DNA from: Lampropedia hyalina DSM 16112
GTDB lineage: Bacteria; Pseudomonadota; Gammaproteobacteria; Burkholderiales; Burkholderiaceae_C
Reading direction: 5' to 3'
NCBI RefSeq assembly: GCF_900129055.1
Contig: NZ_FQUZ01000031.1
Location: 1-38,139 of the forward strand
DNA length: 38,139 nucleotides
The notes under the pieces were generated by a model, which was not told the origin of the DNA, did not search any database, and saw nothing but the letters and a program-made list of their open reading frames with translations. A program made the position numbers and the translations under genes. How positions within the stretch are numbered: position 1 is the first letter of the stretch; each line of letters starts with the position of its first letter. This document shows positions 27,972 through 36,650 of the stretch, piece after piece.

Positions 27972-28472
27972 TCAGGCTTTTTGCAGCTTGAGCATTTTGG
28001 TCTTGATGCGGTTGCGCTTGAGGGGGGAGAGGTATTCAACAAAGACCTTGCCCATCAGGTGGTCCATTTCGTGCTGCACGCAAACGGCCTGAAGCCCTTC
28101 GGCCTCGATGACGCGCCATGTGCCGTGTTCATCCTGCGCCTTGACGTGCACTCTGGCATGGCGTTCCACACCGTCGTAAATGCCGGGCACGGACAGGCAG
28201 CCCTCATCGCCAACTTTCTTTTCCGTACTGACCCAGACCAGTTCGGGGTTGATGAGCACCAGCGGCTGGTCGCGCTCTTCGCTCGTATCCATGACCAGCA
28301 GGCGTTCGTGAACGTCCACCTGGGTGGCCGCCAGTCCCACGCCTTGGGCATCGTACATGGTTTCCAGCATATCACTGGCAATGCTGCGGATGCGTTCATC
28401 CACTTCGGCCACGGGTTGGGCCACTTTGTGCAAACGGGGGTCGGGATATTGGAGAATGTTCAGGATGGCCAT
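27972..28472 (-). CDS. def: peptide deformylase
   Basis: Def removes the formyl group from new proteins. The 166-residue protein has all three motifs: GVGLAATQ at 44-51, EGCLS at 90-94 with metal ligand Cys92, and QHEMDHL at 133-139 with His134, His138 and catalytic Glu135. I chose the ATG at 28472 ([14 protein letters not shown], the classical N-terminus); the frame is open 18 codons further. It heads the minus-strand set def, lipoprotein, fmt, azlC, azlD, and is divergent from the LysM gene. Confidence 0.96.
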   Translation of the reverse strand: MAILNILQYPDPRLHKVAQPVAEVDERIRSIASDMLETMYDAQGVGLAATQVDVHERLLVMDTSEERDQPLVLINPELVWVSTEKKVGDEGCLSVPGIYDGVERHARVHVKAQDEHGTWRVIEAEGLQAVCVQHEMDHLMGKVFVEYLSPLKRNRIKTKMLKLQKA

Positions 28473-28666
28473 GGTCAGGATTTTGTAAACTGTCGCTATT
28501 TTCGCCATTTTTATGAGGCATCGCATGGTGGCCGGAAAAAATCATTGATTTGCTTGGGGCTTGCAATCACAATCAATCGATTTTGTTGCAAATGCCTACA
28601 AATTGCGAATTGCGCTATGGCTTTGTGTGTGGCATTGATGCCGGTCTTGAAGAAATGTTCTCAATC

Positions 28667-29944
28667 ATGATGGATACCAGAAAACTGTCAGGGGTTCCTG
28701 CATCGTCGTCGGCGATCGCTCCAAAGGGCTTTGTGCGCAAGGTGTTGGTGGCGGCATGGGTACTGGCTGCGGCGGCTGGAATAGGTGGTGTTGCTTCTGC
28801 GCAAACAGCCGTGGGTTCGGCCTCTGGCAGCCTGGCACTGGCATCTACAGGGCAGGGGGTGCCCGTGGCCCAGGTGCGCAGTGATGCGCCTGTGGTCTAT
28901 ACCGTTGCGCGCGGCGATACGTTGTGGCGCATTGCCGGGCTGTATCTGAACCAGCCCTGGCGTTGGCCAGAGCTTTGGGGCATGAACCGCGACACCATCC
29001 GCAATCCACACCTGATCTATCCTGGGCAGGTTCTGCATCTGGATGTGCGCGACGGTCGTGCCCGCATCGGGCTGGGCACTGCATCGGGCCGTGGAGGGCG
29101 TGCGGGAGCAGGCAATACCGTGCATCTGTCGCCCACAGTCCGGGCCGAGTCGCTGGATGCCGTGCCTCTGCCCACCGTGCGCCGCGATCTGATTCAGCCA
29201 TTCCTGGTGCGCCCTGTGGTGCAGTCGGCTGAAAACCTGGAGCAATTGCCGGTGGTGCTGGCCTCCACCGAAGAGCGGCTGGTGCTGGGCAATGGCGACA
29301 GTATCTATGTGCGCGGCACCGAAAACCTGCCACTGTCGGGGCAGAGCGGCACGCCACAGGATTTTTCCATTTTCCGCGAAGCTCGCCCATTGCAAGACCC
29401 GGACAGCGGCGAAGTGCTGGGGTATGAGGGCGAGTACCTCGGGCAGGCACGTCTGGCGGTTGGTGAATCCTGGCGAGATGGGGTGGATAAAGACGGCAAG
29501 GTGGTGCAGGAATACCTGCCTGCCAAGTTCGATATCACCCGTGTAGTGACGGAAATACGCACGGGCGACCGGCTGAGCCTGATTACCGAATCAGCCGAAT
29601 ATGCCAACTTTGTGCCGCGCGTGCCACCTCAAGGGGTGTCTGGCAAGGTGCTCTCCATCTATGCCGATCAGGCAGTGAACAACGCGGTGTCGAATCAGGT
29701 GGTGGCCATCAACCTGGGGGCACAGCAAGGGGTGGAGCCAGGGCATGTGTTTCAGATTCTGAAGGCAGGTCGCCTGGTGCGGGACCCCGATAGCCAGAAA
29801 CCTGCCCAGGTACGCCTGCCTGATGAGGCCAATGGTGTGCTGCTGGTGTTCCGGGTGTTTGATCGCGTGGCCTATGGACTCATCATGGATGTGGCAGATG
29901 GTGTCAGTGTGGGTGACAAGCTGGTCAGCCCACAGCCCCAGTGA
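28667..29944 (+). CDS. secreted LysM-domain protein
   Basis: A ~425-residue exported protein. The signal peptide ends near Ala45 (GGVASAQT). One LysM domain at about 77-126 (YTVARGDTLWRIAGLYL ... NPHLIYPGQVLHL) should bind peptidoglycan. The remaining ~300 residues are strand-rich without a motif I recognise. Such LysM proteins stand directly before dprA in many Burkholderiales. The start is uncertain: ATGs at 28655, 28667 and 28670 are all in frame and the ribosome binding site is poor; I chose 28667. dprA follows 14 bp downstream. Confidence 0.85.
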   Translation: MMDTRKLSGVPASSSAIAPKGFVRKVLVAAWVLAAAAGIGGVASAQTAVGSASGSLALASTGQGVPVAQVRSDAPVVYTVARGDTLWRIAGLYLNQPWRWPELWGMNRDTIRNPHLIYPGQVLHLDVRDGRARIGLGTASGRGGRAGAGNTVHLSPTVRAESLDAVPLPTVRRDLIQPFLVRPVVQSAENLEQLPVVLASTEERLVLGNGDSIYVRGTENLPLSGQSGTPQDFSIFREARPLQDPDSGEVLGYEGEYLGQARLAVGESWRDGVDKDGKVVQEYLPAKFDITRVVTEIRTGDRLSLITESAEYANFVPRVPPQGVSGKVLSIYADQAVNNAVSNQVVAINLGAQQGVEPGHVFQILKAGRLVRDPDSQKPAQVRLPDEANGVLLVFRVFDRVAYGLIMDVADGVSVGDKLVSPQPQ

Positions 29945-29958
29945 CCGTTCGCTTTTGA

Positions 29959-31245
29959 ATGCGCATGGCGGACGGGGTATTCGATGCAGACATCGCGCCT
30001 TGGCTGCGTTTGCTGCATACGCCTGGGGTCGGCGCAGTCAGTGCGGCTGCGCTGCTGAAGGCCTTTGGCACTCCTGCCCAGATATTCCGGCAACCTGTCG
30101 CGGCTTTGGCCGAGCATGTGGGGCTGGCCAAGGCCCGTGCCTTGCAGGCGGAGCCTCCAAACTGGGAACAGGAGCGGGAGAAAGCCCGCATTTGGTTGCA
30201 GCAACCACAGGAGAGCGACGCGCAGGGCGTACCCGTCACGGCACGCGCCATCTGGACGTTGCACGATCCGCGCTACCCACCTGCCCTGCGTGAAATTGCC
30301 GATCCACCGGTGCTGTTGTATGTGCAAGGCAAACCGCAATGGCTCTGTGGTCAGTCACTCTGGCATGAGCAGATGCTGGCAGCCGTGGCAATGGTGGGCA
30401 GCCGTTCGCCTACACCGCAGGGTATTCTCAATGCCCGCCAGATGGCCAACCAGTTGCAGCAAATGGGCATGGTGGTCGTTTCCGGCCTGGCTCTGGGGAT
30501 CGATGCCGCTGCGCACGAGGGCGCGTTGCAACAGCCTGTGGAGCTGGCTCCTCCAACGATTGCCGTGCTGGGGACGGGCATCGACCGCATCTATCCCCGC
30601 CAGAATCTGGCACTGGCCCAGGCGATTGCGCGCCACGGGCTGGTGGTGAGCGAGCAGCCTTTGGGCACTGCTCCACAGGCACACCACTTTCCCCGCCGCA
30701 ACCGCATTGTCACGGGCATTTGCCAGGGCACGCTGGTGGTCGAAGCGGCCCTGAAGTCGGGTTCGCTGATTTCTGCCAGGCTGGCACTGGAGCAGGGGCG
30801 GGAAGTGTTTGCCATTCCCGGCTCCATTCATTCGGTACACGCGCGGGGCTGCAATGGGCTGATCAAGCAGGGAGCCAGATTGGTGGAAAGCGTGCAGGAT
30901 ATTCTGGATGAATTGCCTCAGGTATTTGAGCGTCTGGAGGGCTTGCGTGGCTCCGTGGCGAGCACCGATCCTGTACCCGAGATATCACATTCTTCCGTGA
31001 AAGATCATCCAGTTCCCATATCTGCTGCTTTAGTGAAAGCACCTGCACCCATCGTATCCAGTGTGCAGACGACCCATGCTCGCCTGCTGGATGCAATGGG
31101 TACAGAGCCTGTCAGTCTGGACACACTGGAAGCCCGGCTGGGATACTCGGCCGCAGAGCTGCTGGCGCAGTTGCTGGAACTGGAGCTGGAAGGTGACGTG
31201 CAGCGGATGCCTGGAGGCTGGTTTCAACGCCTGTTCATGGTCTGA
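29959..31245 (+). CDS. dprA: DNA processing protein DprA
   Basis: DprA protects incoming single-stranded DNA and loads RecA during natural transformation. The 428-residue protein has an N-terminal helical SAM-like region (about 10-75) and a Rossmann domain with VGSRSPTPQG (146-155), SGLALGIDAAAH (175-186), FPRRNRIVTG and VVEAALKSGSLISARLALEQGREVFAIPG. It ends in a DML1-like winged helix (THARLLDAMGTEPVSLDTLEARL ... GGWFQRL). All main motifs are intact. Its stop codon TGA shares its last base with the first base of the second palindromic element. Confidence 0.95.
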   Translation: MRMADGVFDADIAPWLRLLHTPGVGAVSAAALLKAFGTPAQIFRQPVAALAEHVGLAKARALQAEPPNWEQEREKARIWLQQPQESDAQGVPVTARAIWTLHDPRYPPALREIADPPVLLYVQGKPQWLCGQSLWHEQMLAAVAMVGSRSPTPQGILNARQMANQLQQMGMVVVSGLALGIDAAAHEGALQQPVELAPPTIAVLGTGIDRIYPRQNLALAQAIARHGLVVSEQPLGTAPQAHHFPRRNRIVTGICQGTLVVEAALKSGSLISARLALEQGREVFAIPGSIHSVHARGCNGLIKQGARLVESVQDILDELPQVFERLEGLRGSVASTDPVPEISHSSVKDHPVPISAALVKAPAPIVSSVQTTHARLLDAMGTEPVSLDTLEARLGYSAAELLAQLLELELEGDVQRMPGGWFQRLFMV

Positions 31246-31429
31246 GAACGTGTTTACGATCTCGGCACGGTGCTGTATGGCTACGCCATACCCTGTAGGT
31301 TGCACCTCAAAAACCGCATCTGCGGCGTTGAAAATCCTCGCCGGGCCACCAGCCCGACTGCGGTTTTCGCCTTGCAGCTGTGATTTTTGAGGCACAACAG
31401 CACTCGTGCCGAGATCGTAAACACGTTCT
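31245..31429. repeat. 185-bp palindromic element with perfect 24-bp inverted ends
   Basis: The ends are perfect inverted repeats of 24 bp at 31245-31268 and 31406-31429, beginning AGAACGTGTTTACGATCT and ending with its complement. Inside, further pairs are nested: GTGCTGT with ACAGCAC, CCTCAAAAA (31305-31313) with TTTTTGAGG (31384-31392), GGCG-GAAAA-CC with GGTTTTCGCC, and an apical hairpin CGGGC-CACCA-GCCCG (31342-31356). The whole can fold as one long hairpin. It has no ORF, and it starts exactly at the dprA stop. It is unlike the element at 25074. Confidence 0.8.
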
Positions 31430-31628
31430 AAGGTGAGGGCCAGCTTGCCTACACGCTTTTATATTACTTTGTATAAATAGATTATCGATAAATATTATTT
31501 GTTGATATAAAGAGTGCTCACTATGATGCCGCCCTTATCGGTGTGGCATTGCCTGTGCGTAGGTTAGACGCAGCCTGGAAACGGTTTCTCCGTATGCCTG
31601 CACCGCCATCTACACAAGGAGCATTCAC
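31430..31628 (+). promoter_or_regulatory. sbp: sbp promoter region, AT-rich
   Basis: About 70 bp (31455-31512) is very AT-rich. TATAAA (31506-31511) is a possible -10, with TTATCG (31482-31487) 18 bp before as a poor -35. A perfect palindrome TTATCGATAA (31482-31491) overlaps the -35. A weak -35 under an AT-rich activator site would fit CysB-type control of sulfate genes, but I see no firm CysB motif. Confidence 0.35.
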
Positions 31629-32657
31629 ATGAAGAAAAGCATACGCCAATCCCTGGTGGGCGGTCTGATCGGGCTGGCACTGGCTGGTGCCGCATGGGCG
31701 CAATCGGCCACGATTCTGAACGTCTCCTACGACCCTACCCGTGAGTTCTACCGCGAATACAACGCAGCCTTTGCCAAGCACTGGAAGGCCGACAAAGGGC
31801 AGGATGTGACTGTGCGCCAGTCGCATGGTGGCTCCGGTTCACAGGCCCGTTCCGTGATCGACGGCCTCGATGCCGATGTGGTGACACTGGCCCTGGCCTA
31901 TGACGTGGATGCCCTGCGCCAGAAGGCCCAGCTGATTCCTGAAAACTGGCAGGCTCGCCTGCCGGGCAACAGCTCCCCCTATACCTCTACCATCGTATTG
32001 CTGGTGCGCAAGGGCAATCCCAAGAATATCAAGGACTGGGATGATCTGGTGCGCGACGATGTGGAAGTGATTACCCCCAACCCCAAGACTTCGGGTGGGG
32101 CACGCTGGAACTACCTGGCAGCCTGGGGTTACGCGCTGAAAAAGAACAATGGTGATGAGCAAAAAGCCTTTGATTTCGTGAACAAGCTCTTCCAGAACGT
32201 GCCGGTGCTCGATCCGGCCGCGCGTGGAGCCACCAACACATTCGTGCAGCGTCGCCTGGGTGACGTGTTCATTGCCTGGGAAAACGAGGCTTTCCTGTCC
32301 GTCGAGCAACTGGGCAAGGGGCAGTATGAGATTGTCGTGCCTTCCGTCAGCATTCTGGCCGAGCCACCTGTCACCGTGGTGGACAAGAATGTGGATCGCA
32401 AGGGGACACGCGAAGTCTCGCAAGCCTATCTGGAATACCTCTACAGCGATGAGGCGCAACGTCTGGCAGGCAAACACTACTACCGCCCCAGCAATCCGGC
32501 CATTGCCAAGGAGTTTGCAGACCGCTTCCCTGCGGTGGAACTTTTCACGATTGACAACTTGTTTGGCGGCTGGGAGAAGGCCCAGAACACCCATTTCAAC
32601 GATGGCGGAAAGTTCGACACGATTCTGGAAGCACTGTCCAAGCGGGCTGCCAAGTAA
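31629..32657 (+). CDS. sbp: sulfate/thiosulfate ABC transporter substrate-binding protein
   Basis: The periplasmic protein that captures sulfate or thiosulfate for the CysTWA permease. It has 342 residues with a signal peptide cut after about Ala24 (GAAWAQS). Family signatures are NVSYDPTREFYREYNAAF near the N-terminus, QSHGGSGSQARSVIDGLDADVVTLALAYDVD (about 61-91) and NPKTSGGARWNYLAAWGYAL. AAGGAG 8 bp before the ATG is a strong ribosome binding site. It heads sbp-cysT-cysW-cysA, whose 113-bp gap after sbp contains a small hairpin. Sbp and CysP cannot be told apart reliably by eye. Confidence 0.94.
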   Translation: MKKSIRQSLVGGLIGLALAGAAWAQSATILNVSYDPTREFYREYNAAFAKHWKADKGQDVTVRQSHGGSGSQARSVIDGLDADVVTLALAYDVDALRQKAQLIPENWQARLPGNSSPYTSTIVLLVRKGNPKNIKDWDDLVRDDVEVITPNPKTSGGARWNYLAAWGYALKKNNGDEQKAFDFVNKLFQNVPVLDPAARGATNTFVQRRLGDVFIAWENEAFLSVEQLGKGQYEIVVPSVSILAEPPVTVVDKNVDRKGTREVSQAYLEYLYSDEAQRLAGKHYYRPSNPAIAKEFADRFPAVELFTIDNLFGGWEKAQNTHFNDGGKFDTILEALSKRAAK

Positions 32658-32703
32658 TCGGCACTGCTTCTTTTTCATTCAAGAACAACAACATGATGGC
32701 CAG

Positions 32704-32726
32704 AGCGAGGGCTTGATTGCCTCGCT
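32704..32726 (+). promoter_or_regulatory. intercistronic hairpin between sbp and cysT
   Basis: AGCGAGG (32704-32710) pairs with CCTCGCT (32720-32726) around a 9-nt loop. There is no T-run after it, so it is not a terminator. A hairpin here could protect the 3' end of a processed sbp mRNA, which would fit the need for more binding protein than permease. A 7-codon frame, MMARARA, overlaps it (32693-32716), probably by chance. Confidence 0.35.
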
Positions 32727-32770
32727 TGCGGCCTTTCCCGCCCTGATCTGGCTTTGAGAGTGGTTGCTCC

Positions 32771-33607
32771 ATGTCCTTTCTGCCCACGGTGAAAAAACAG
32801 CGTGTCATTCCCGGCTTCGGCCTGACCATGGGTTTTACCCTGCTGTATCTGACCTTCATTTTCCTGATTCCGGTGGCGGGCTTGCTGCTCTACACCTCCT
32901 TCATGAGCTGGGAAAACTTCTGGGCCGCCATCAGCCACCCGCAGGTGGTGCAGTCCTACAAGCTGTCGTTTGGCGCATCTCTGGCTGGAGCCACCATCAA
33001 CCTCATCTTCGGCTCGCTGGTGGCGTGGGTGCTGGTGCGCTATGCCTTTCCTGGCAAGAAGCTGATCGATGCCCTGGTGGACTTGCCCTTTGCCCTGCCC
33101 ACTGCCGTTGCCGGTATCGCCCTGGTGACGCTGTACGCATCCACGGGATGGGTCGGGCAGTACCTGGAAGTTTTTGGCATTCGCATCGCGTACAGTCAGT
33201 TGGGTGTGGTGGTGGCCCTGACCTATATCGGCCTGCCGTTTGTGGTGCGCACCGTGCAGCCCGTGCTGGAAGACCTGGAAGCCGAGCGCGAGGAAGCCTC
33301 CGCCAGTCTCGGAGCCAGCCGCTTCACCACCATTCGCCGGGTAATCCTGCCATCCCTGCTGCCTGCGTTGCTGACCGGCTACGCACTGGCATTTGCGCGG
33401 GCAGTGGGGGAGTATGGCTCGGTGGTTTTCATCTCCGGCAACATGCCTTATCGCACCGAAATCACGCCCTTGCTGATCGTGGCAAAAGCCGAGCAGTACG
33501 ACTACCACGGTGCGGCCGCGATTGGCACTGTGATGCTGCTGGCCGCTTTTGCACTGTTGCTGCTCATCAACGGGCTGCAATGGTGGGCATCCCGCCGCAG
33601 CCATTGA
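32771..33607 (+). CDS. cysT: sulfate/thiosulfate ABC transporter permease CysT
   Basis: One of the two membrane permease subunits of the sulfate importer. It has 278 residues and about six helices. The cytoplasmic loop EEASASLGASRFTTIRRVILPSLLPALLTG (about 177-206) is the EAA motif that docks on the ATPase CysA. ALPTAVAGIALVTLYASTGWVG and AFARAVGEYGSVVFISGNMPYRTEI are typical of CysT. It is followed by cysW after 48 bp. Confidence 0.94.
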   Translation: MSFLPTVKKQRVIPGFGLTMGFTLLYLTFIFLIPVAGLLLYTSFMSWENFWAAISHPQVVQSYKLSFGASLAGATINLIFGSLVAWVLVRYAFPGKKLIDALVDLPFALPTAVAGIALVTLYASTGWVGQYLEVFGIRIAYSQLGVVVALTYIGLPFVVRTVQPVLEDLEAEREEASASLGASRFTTIRRVILPSLLPALLTGYALAFARAVGEYGSVVFISGNMPYRTEITPLLIVAKAEQYDYHGAAAIGTVMLLAAFALLLLINGLQWWASRRSH

Positions 33608-33655
33608 ATACCCTGTTCTACAACCGGTTTTGCTTTGCCACCACAGGAAATGACC

Positions 33656-34555
33656 ATGAGTGAGGCTGTCGTCCCATCTCCCCAGGCCACACGCTCCAGT
33701 GCCGATGTTGCGGCCCGCTGGCGGCGCGCCACCGAAGAACCCGTCTGGCTGCGCTGGACGCTGGTGGGCATTGCCCTGCTGTTTCTTGCCCTGATGCTGC
33801 TGTTGCCTCTGGCCGTGGTGCTGTACGGGGCCTTCGAGCAAGGCTTGCAGGTCTGGGCGGCGGCGATTACCGAGCCAGACGCGCTGGCAGCCATCAAGCT
33901 GTCCTTGCTGGTGGTGTTGATCGTCGTGCCCATCAATACCGTCTTTGGCGTGGCTGCTGCATGGGCCATTGCCAAGTTCGAGTTTCGGGGCAAGCCGGTG
34001 CTGATTTCCATCATCGACATGCCGTTTGCCATCTCGCCGGTGGTGGTCGGGCTGATTTTCGTGATTCTGTTCGGCTCACAGGGCTGGTTTGGCCCATGGC
34101 TGTCGGCGCACGACCTGAAAATCATCTTTGCCGTGCCCGGCATCGTCATCGTCATCCTGTTTGGCACCATGCCATTTGTGGCACGCGAACTGATTCCGCT
34201 GATGCAGCAGCAAGGCAAGGAAGAGGAGGAAGCCTCGCTCACCCTGGGAGCCAGCGGCTGGCGTACCTTCTGGCATGTCACCCTGCCCAACATCAAGTGG
34301 GGCCTGATCTACGGCATCATCCTCTGCAATGCGCGTGCCCTGGGTGAGTTTGGCGCGGTCGCCGTGGTCTCGGGCCGGATTCGCGGTGAAACCAATACCA
34401 TGCCGCTGCACATCGAAGTGCTTTACAACGAATACCTGTTCACAGCCGCCTTTGCGGTGTCCTCGCTGCTGACGGGGCTGGCATTGGTCACCATTGCCAT
34501 CAAGAGCTTTGTCGAGTGGCTGGATGAGCGCAACCGTCACCCGGACAGCGTGTGA
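33656..34555 (+). CDS. cysW: sulfate/thiosulfate ABC transporter permease CysW
   Basis: The second permease subunit, 299 residues, about six helices after a ~35-residue hydrophilic N-terminus. The EAA loop EEEEASLTLGASGWRTFWHVTLPNIKWGLIYG docks on CysA. NARALGEFGAVAVVSGRIRGETNTMPLHIEVLYNEY is characteristic of CysW. I chose the ATG at 33656 because AGGAAA lies 7 bp before it; the ATG at 33650 overlaps that site. cysA starts 64 bp after its stop. Confidence 0.94.
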   Translation: MSEAVVPSPQATRSSADVAARWRRATEEPVWLRWTLVGIALLFLALMLLLPLAVVLYGAFEQGLQVWAAAITEPDALAAIKLSLLVVLIVVPINTVFGVAAAWAIAKFEFRGKPVLISIIDMPFAISPVVVGLIFVILFGSQGWFGPWLSAHDLKIIFAVPGIVIVILFGTMPFVARELIPLMQQQGKEEEEASLTLGASGWRTFWHVTLPNIKWGLIYGIILCNARALGEFGAVAVVSGRIRGETNTMPLHIEVLYNEYLFTAAFAVSSLLTGLALVTIAIKSFVEWLDERNRHPDSV

Positions 34556-34619
34556 GCCATCCTCTGCACACCATCCATGTCAGTAAGTACCTTGCACAAC
34601 CCCCTGAAAAGAGAACACG

Positions 34620-35696
34620 ATGAGTATTGAAATCGACCAGGTCAATAAGCGTTTCGGTGATTTCGTCGCGGTGGACAACGTCAGCCTGCACTTCAACGAA
34701 GGGGAACTGACCGCCTTGCTCGGACCTTCCGGCTCCGGCAAGACCACTCTGCTGCGCATCATTGCCGGTCTGGAGCAGCCCGACAGCGGGCGCATCCTCT
34801 TTCACGGCGAAGACACCACCGACAAGCACGTCAGCAGCCGGGGCGTGGGCTTTGTATTCCAGCACTATGCCCTGTTCAAGCACATGACGGTGTTCGAGAA
34901 CGTGGCCTACGGCTTGACCGTACGCCCCCGCAAGACCCGTCCCAGCAAGGAAGAAATCCGCAAGAAAGTCTTTCACCTGCTGGAGATGGTCCAATTGGAC
35001 TGGACGGCCAACCGCTTGCCCTCGCAGTTGTCGGGTGGGCAGCGTCAGCGCATTGCTCTGGCGCGTGCACTGGCAGTCGAACCCAAGGTGCTGCTGCTGG
35101 ATGAACCCTTTGGCGCACTCGATGCCAAGGTGCGCGCTGAACTGCGCAGCTGGTTGCGCCGCCTGCACGACGAAATCCACGTCACCAGCGTTTTCGTGAC
35201 GCACGATCAGGAGGAAGCACTGGAAGTCTCGGATCGCGTGGTCGTCATGAACAAGGGGCGGGTAGAGCAGGACGGGCATCCCGAAGAGGTATACGACAAC
35301 CCGGCCAATCCCTTCGTGTTCGACTTCCTGGGCAATGTGAACCTGTTTCGGGCACGGGTCAATCAGGGCGTGGCACGTATTGGCGCAGTGCAGCTCAGCG
35401 TCCCGGAATACGCGGGACAAGCAGACAGTCCGGGGCTGGCCTACATCCGGCCCCACGACATCGAAGTGCTCAACGAGCAGCAGCCCGACAGCCTGCATGC
35501 CAAGATTGAGCTGATCTCGGTGGTCGGCCCTCGGGTGCGCTTGGAATTGCAGACAGATTCCAGCGAAGAAGTGGTGCATGCCGAACTGTCCAAACACCAT
35601 TTCCGTCAGTTGAACCTGGGGCAGGGCGGTGATGCCTGGATTCGTCCGGTGCGCAGCCGCGTGTTTCTGGAAGATGGAGTGGCAGCCAAGACCTGA
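34620..35696 (+). CDS. cysA: sulfate/thiosulfate ABC transporter ATPase CysA
   Basis: The ATPase that powers sulfate import. The 358-residue protein has Walker [10 protein letters not shown] (35-43), Q-loop Gln81, signature LSGGQRQR (137-144), Walker B VLLLDEP (157-163) and the switch His195. The C-terminal ~120 residues form the regulatory TOBE-like domain ([10 protein letters not shown] and after). All catalytic residues are intact. AAGAGAA before the ATG serves as ribosome binding site. It is the last gene of the operon, and a terminator follows 37 bp after the stop. Confidence 0.95.
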   Translation: MSIEIDQVNKRFGDFVAVDNVSLHFNEGELTALLGPSGSGKTTLLRIIAGLEQPDSGRILFHGEDTTDKHVSSRGVGFVFQHYALFKHMTVFENVAYGLTVRPRKTRPSKEEIRKKVFHLLEMVQLDWTANRLPSQLSGGQRQRIALARALAVEPKVLLLDEPFGALDAKVRAELRSWLRRLHDEIHVTSVFVTHDQEEALEVSDRVVVMNKGRVEQDGHPEEVYDNPANPFVFDFLGNVNLFRARVNQGVARIGAVQLSVPEYAGQADSPGLAYIRPHDIEVLNEQQPDSLHAKIELISVVGPRVRLELQTDSSEEVVHAELSKHHFRQLNLGQGGDAWIRPVRSRVFLEDGVAAKT

Positions 35697-35733
35697 ATGA
35701 TCTTCAGGCATCAAGCCCCTCTCGTTTCCAGCC

Positions 35734-35763
35734 ATCCCTGCTGCGTCGCACCAGGGATTTTTT
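35734..35763 (+). terminator. rho-independent terminator after cysA
   Basis: ATCCCTG (35734-35740) pairs with CAGGGAT (35752-35758) around an 11-nt loop, and the stem is followed directly by a run of T (35758-35763). It lies 37 bp after the cysA stop and should end the sbp-cysTWA transcript. Confidence 0.8.
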
Positions 35764-36510
35764 GCTTTTGTGTCACCGTATGGCACAGGCTGATGCAGGT
35801 TTGTGCTAGGTGTGGGGGCAATAATTCTAATGCCAACTCGTGATTTCTTGAAGAAAATTATTGAATTTCCATAAGCTGTTGATTTATTGCATTCTTTTGG
35901 AGAACTCCACAGTTCCTGTGTATAACTTTGTGGAAAAGGCTTTGGAATGGTACGTAAGCCATTGACACAGCAATGTCATACACAAATTGCCCTTTCCATA
36001 GGCAAATAAATTAAATTTATTTAAATCAATGATTTATGTTTTTTTGTATAAAAAATAGATACCCAAATAAAATTTTCGGAAGTTCGACGGCAGCAGTGGA
36101 TGCAGGGGGACGTTCTTGTGCATAACTTCATGCTAAATCACTCTGGAAAAGAACTTTTTGGAGAGGTAGCCAAGAATTTCGTGGTAAGGGTGACATGAAT
36201 GATTTTTATAAGAAATGAAAACTATTTCTACCTTTGTATGGTGACATTCCGATCTGATGACTTGCTGGAGCGAGGCGTCCGTTGAACCATCCGCCCCCGC
36301 AGGGTGGTGGACTATCGAAGGCTTTTTGCATCTTCTGTATGGCATCGTTGTTCGCGAAGCTTACATGCGCGGTCTTGCACTGGTTGTCTCTCTGCAACGG
36401 TGCGGACGCTCCTTGGATGGTTTGTGCGGTTTTTCGCACAGTGATGCGTGAAATTCTGGAATTTCGCTCTTGATATTATTTTTTATCTATAAAAAACATA
36501 GCTTTATTTG
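35764..36510. other. gene-free AT-rich stretch with DnaA-box-like 9-mers
   Basis: I find no credible ORF in these ~750 bases. The part 35820-36080 is very AT-rich, with an extreme core at 36003-36080. Two exact matches to TGTGNATAA, the reverse complement of the DnaA box TTATNCACA, lie at 35917-35925 and 36117-36125. Near-matches are TGTGGAAAA (35929-35937) and TCATACACA (35976-35984). No dnaA, rpmH or rep gene is nearby, so a replication role is open. The 3' part carries the palindromes listed next. Confidence 0.5.
36423..36465. promoter_or_regulatory. two palindromes, candidate enhancer (UAS) for a sigma-54 activator
   Basis: TGTGCG (36423-36428) and CGCACA (36435-36440) form a perfect inverted repeat with a 6-bp spacer. 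Ten bases further, GAAATTC (36450-36456) and GAATTTC (36459-36465) form another. They lie 55-100 bp before a sigma-54 promoter, where NtrC/DctD-type activators usually bind. Which one is the activator site, if either, is inference. Confidence 0.45.
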
Positions 36511-36519
36511 GTTTTCTGA

Positions 36520-36535
36520 TGGCATGGATATTGCC
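36520..36535 (+). promoter_or_regulatory. sigma-54 (RpoN) -24/-12 promoter
   Basis: TGGCATGGATATTGCC matches TGGCAC-G-R-N3-TTGCW except for T in place of C in the -24 block and C in place of the last W. The invariant GG (36521-36522) and GC (36533-36534) are exactly 10 bp apart. It lies 116 bp before the permease start. The predicted start site near 36546 would place a GGCAGG/CCTGCC hairpin (36547-36563) at the 5' end of the mRNA. A sigma-54 activator gene follows downstream, which supports the call. Confidence 0.75.
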
Positions 36536-36650
36536 TTTGGATAGGGGGCAGGTATTTCCTGCCACCCATCGGCCTTTACCGCGTGTGGTTGCGTGAAGGC
36601 ATGAAAAATCCAGGCGAACGGCCTGTTGGCATAAACATCAGGAGACACAA

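Noticed and set aside
32693-32716. Seven-codon leader peptide MMARARA before cysT
   Set aside because: There is no ribosome binding site and no terminator/antiterminator pair, so it is probably chance overlap with the hairpin.
36189-36247. Direct repeat GGTGACAT (36189-36196 and 36240-36247)
   Set aside because: Two 8-mers 51 bp apart are too little to call a repeat element or binding-site array without conservation data.
36133-36480. Several 62-77 codon frames on both strands in the gene-free stretch
   Set aside because: They overlap one another and lack ribosome binding sites and any recognisable similarity. The stretch reads better as regulatory or decayed DNA.
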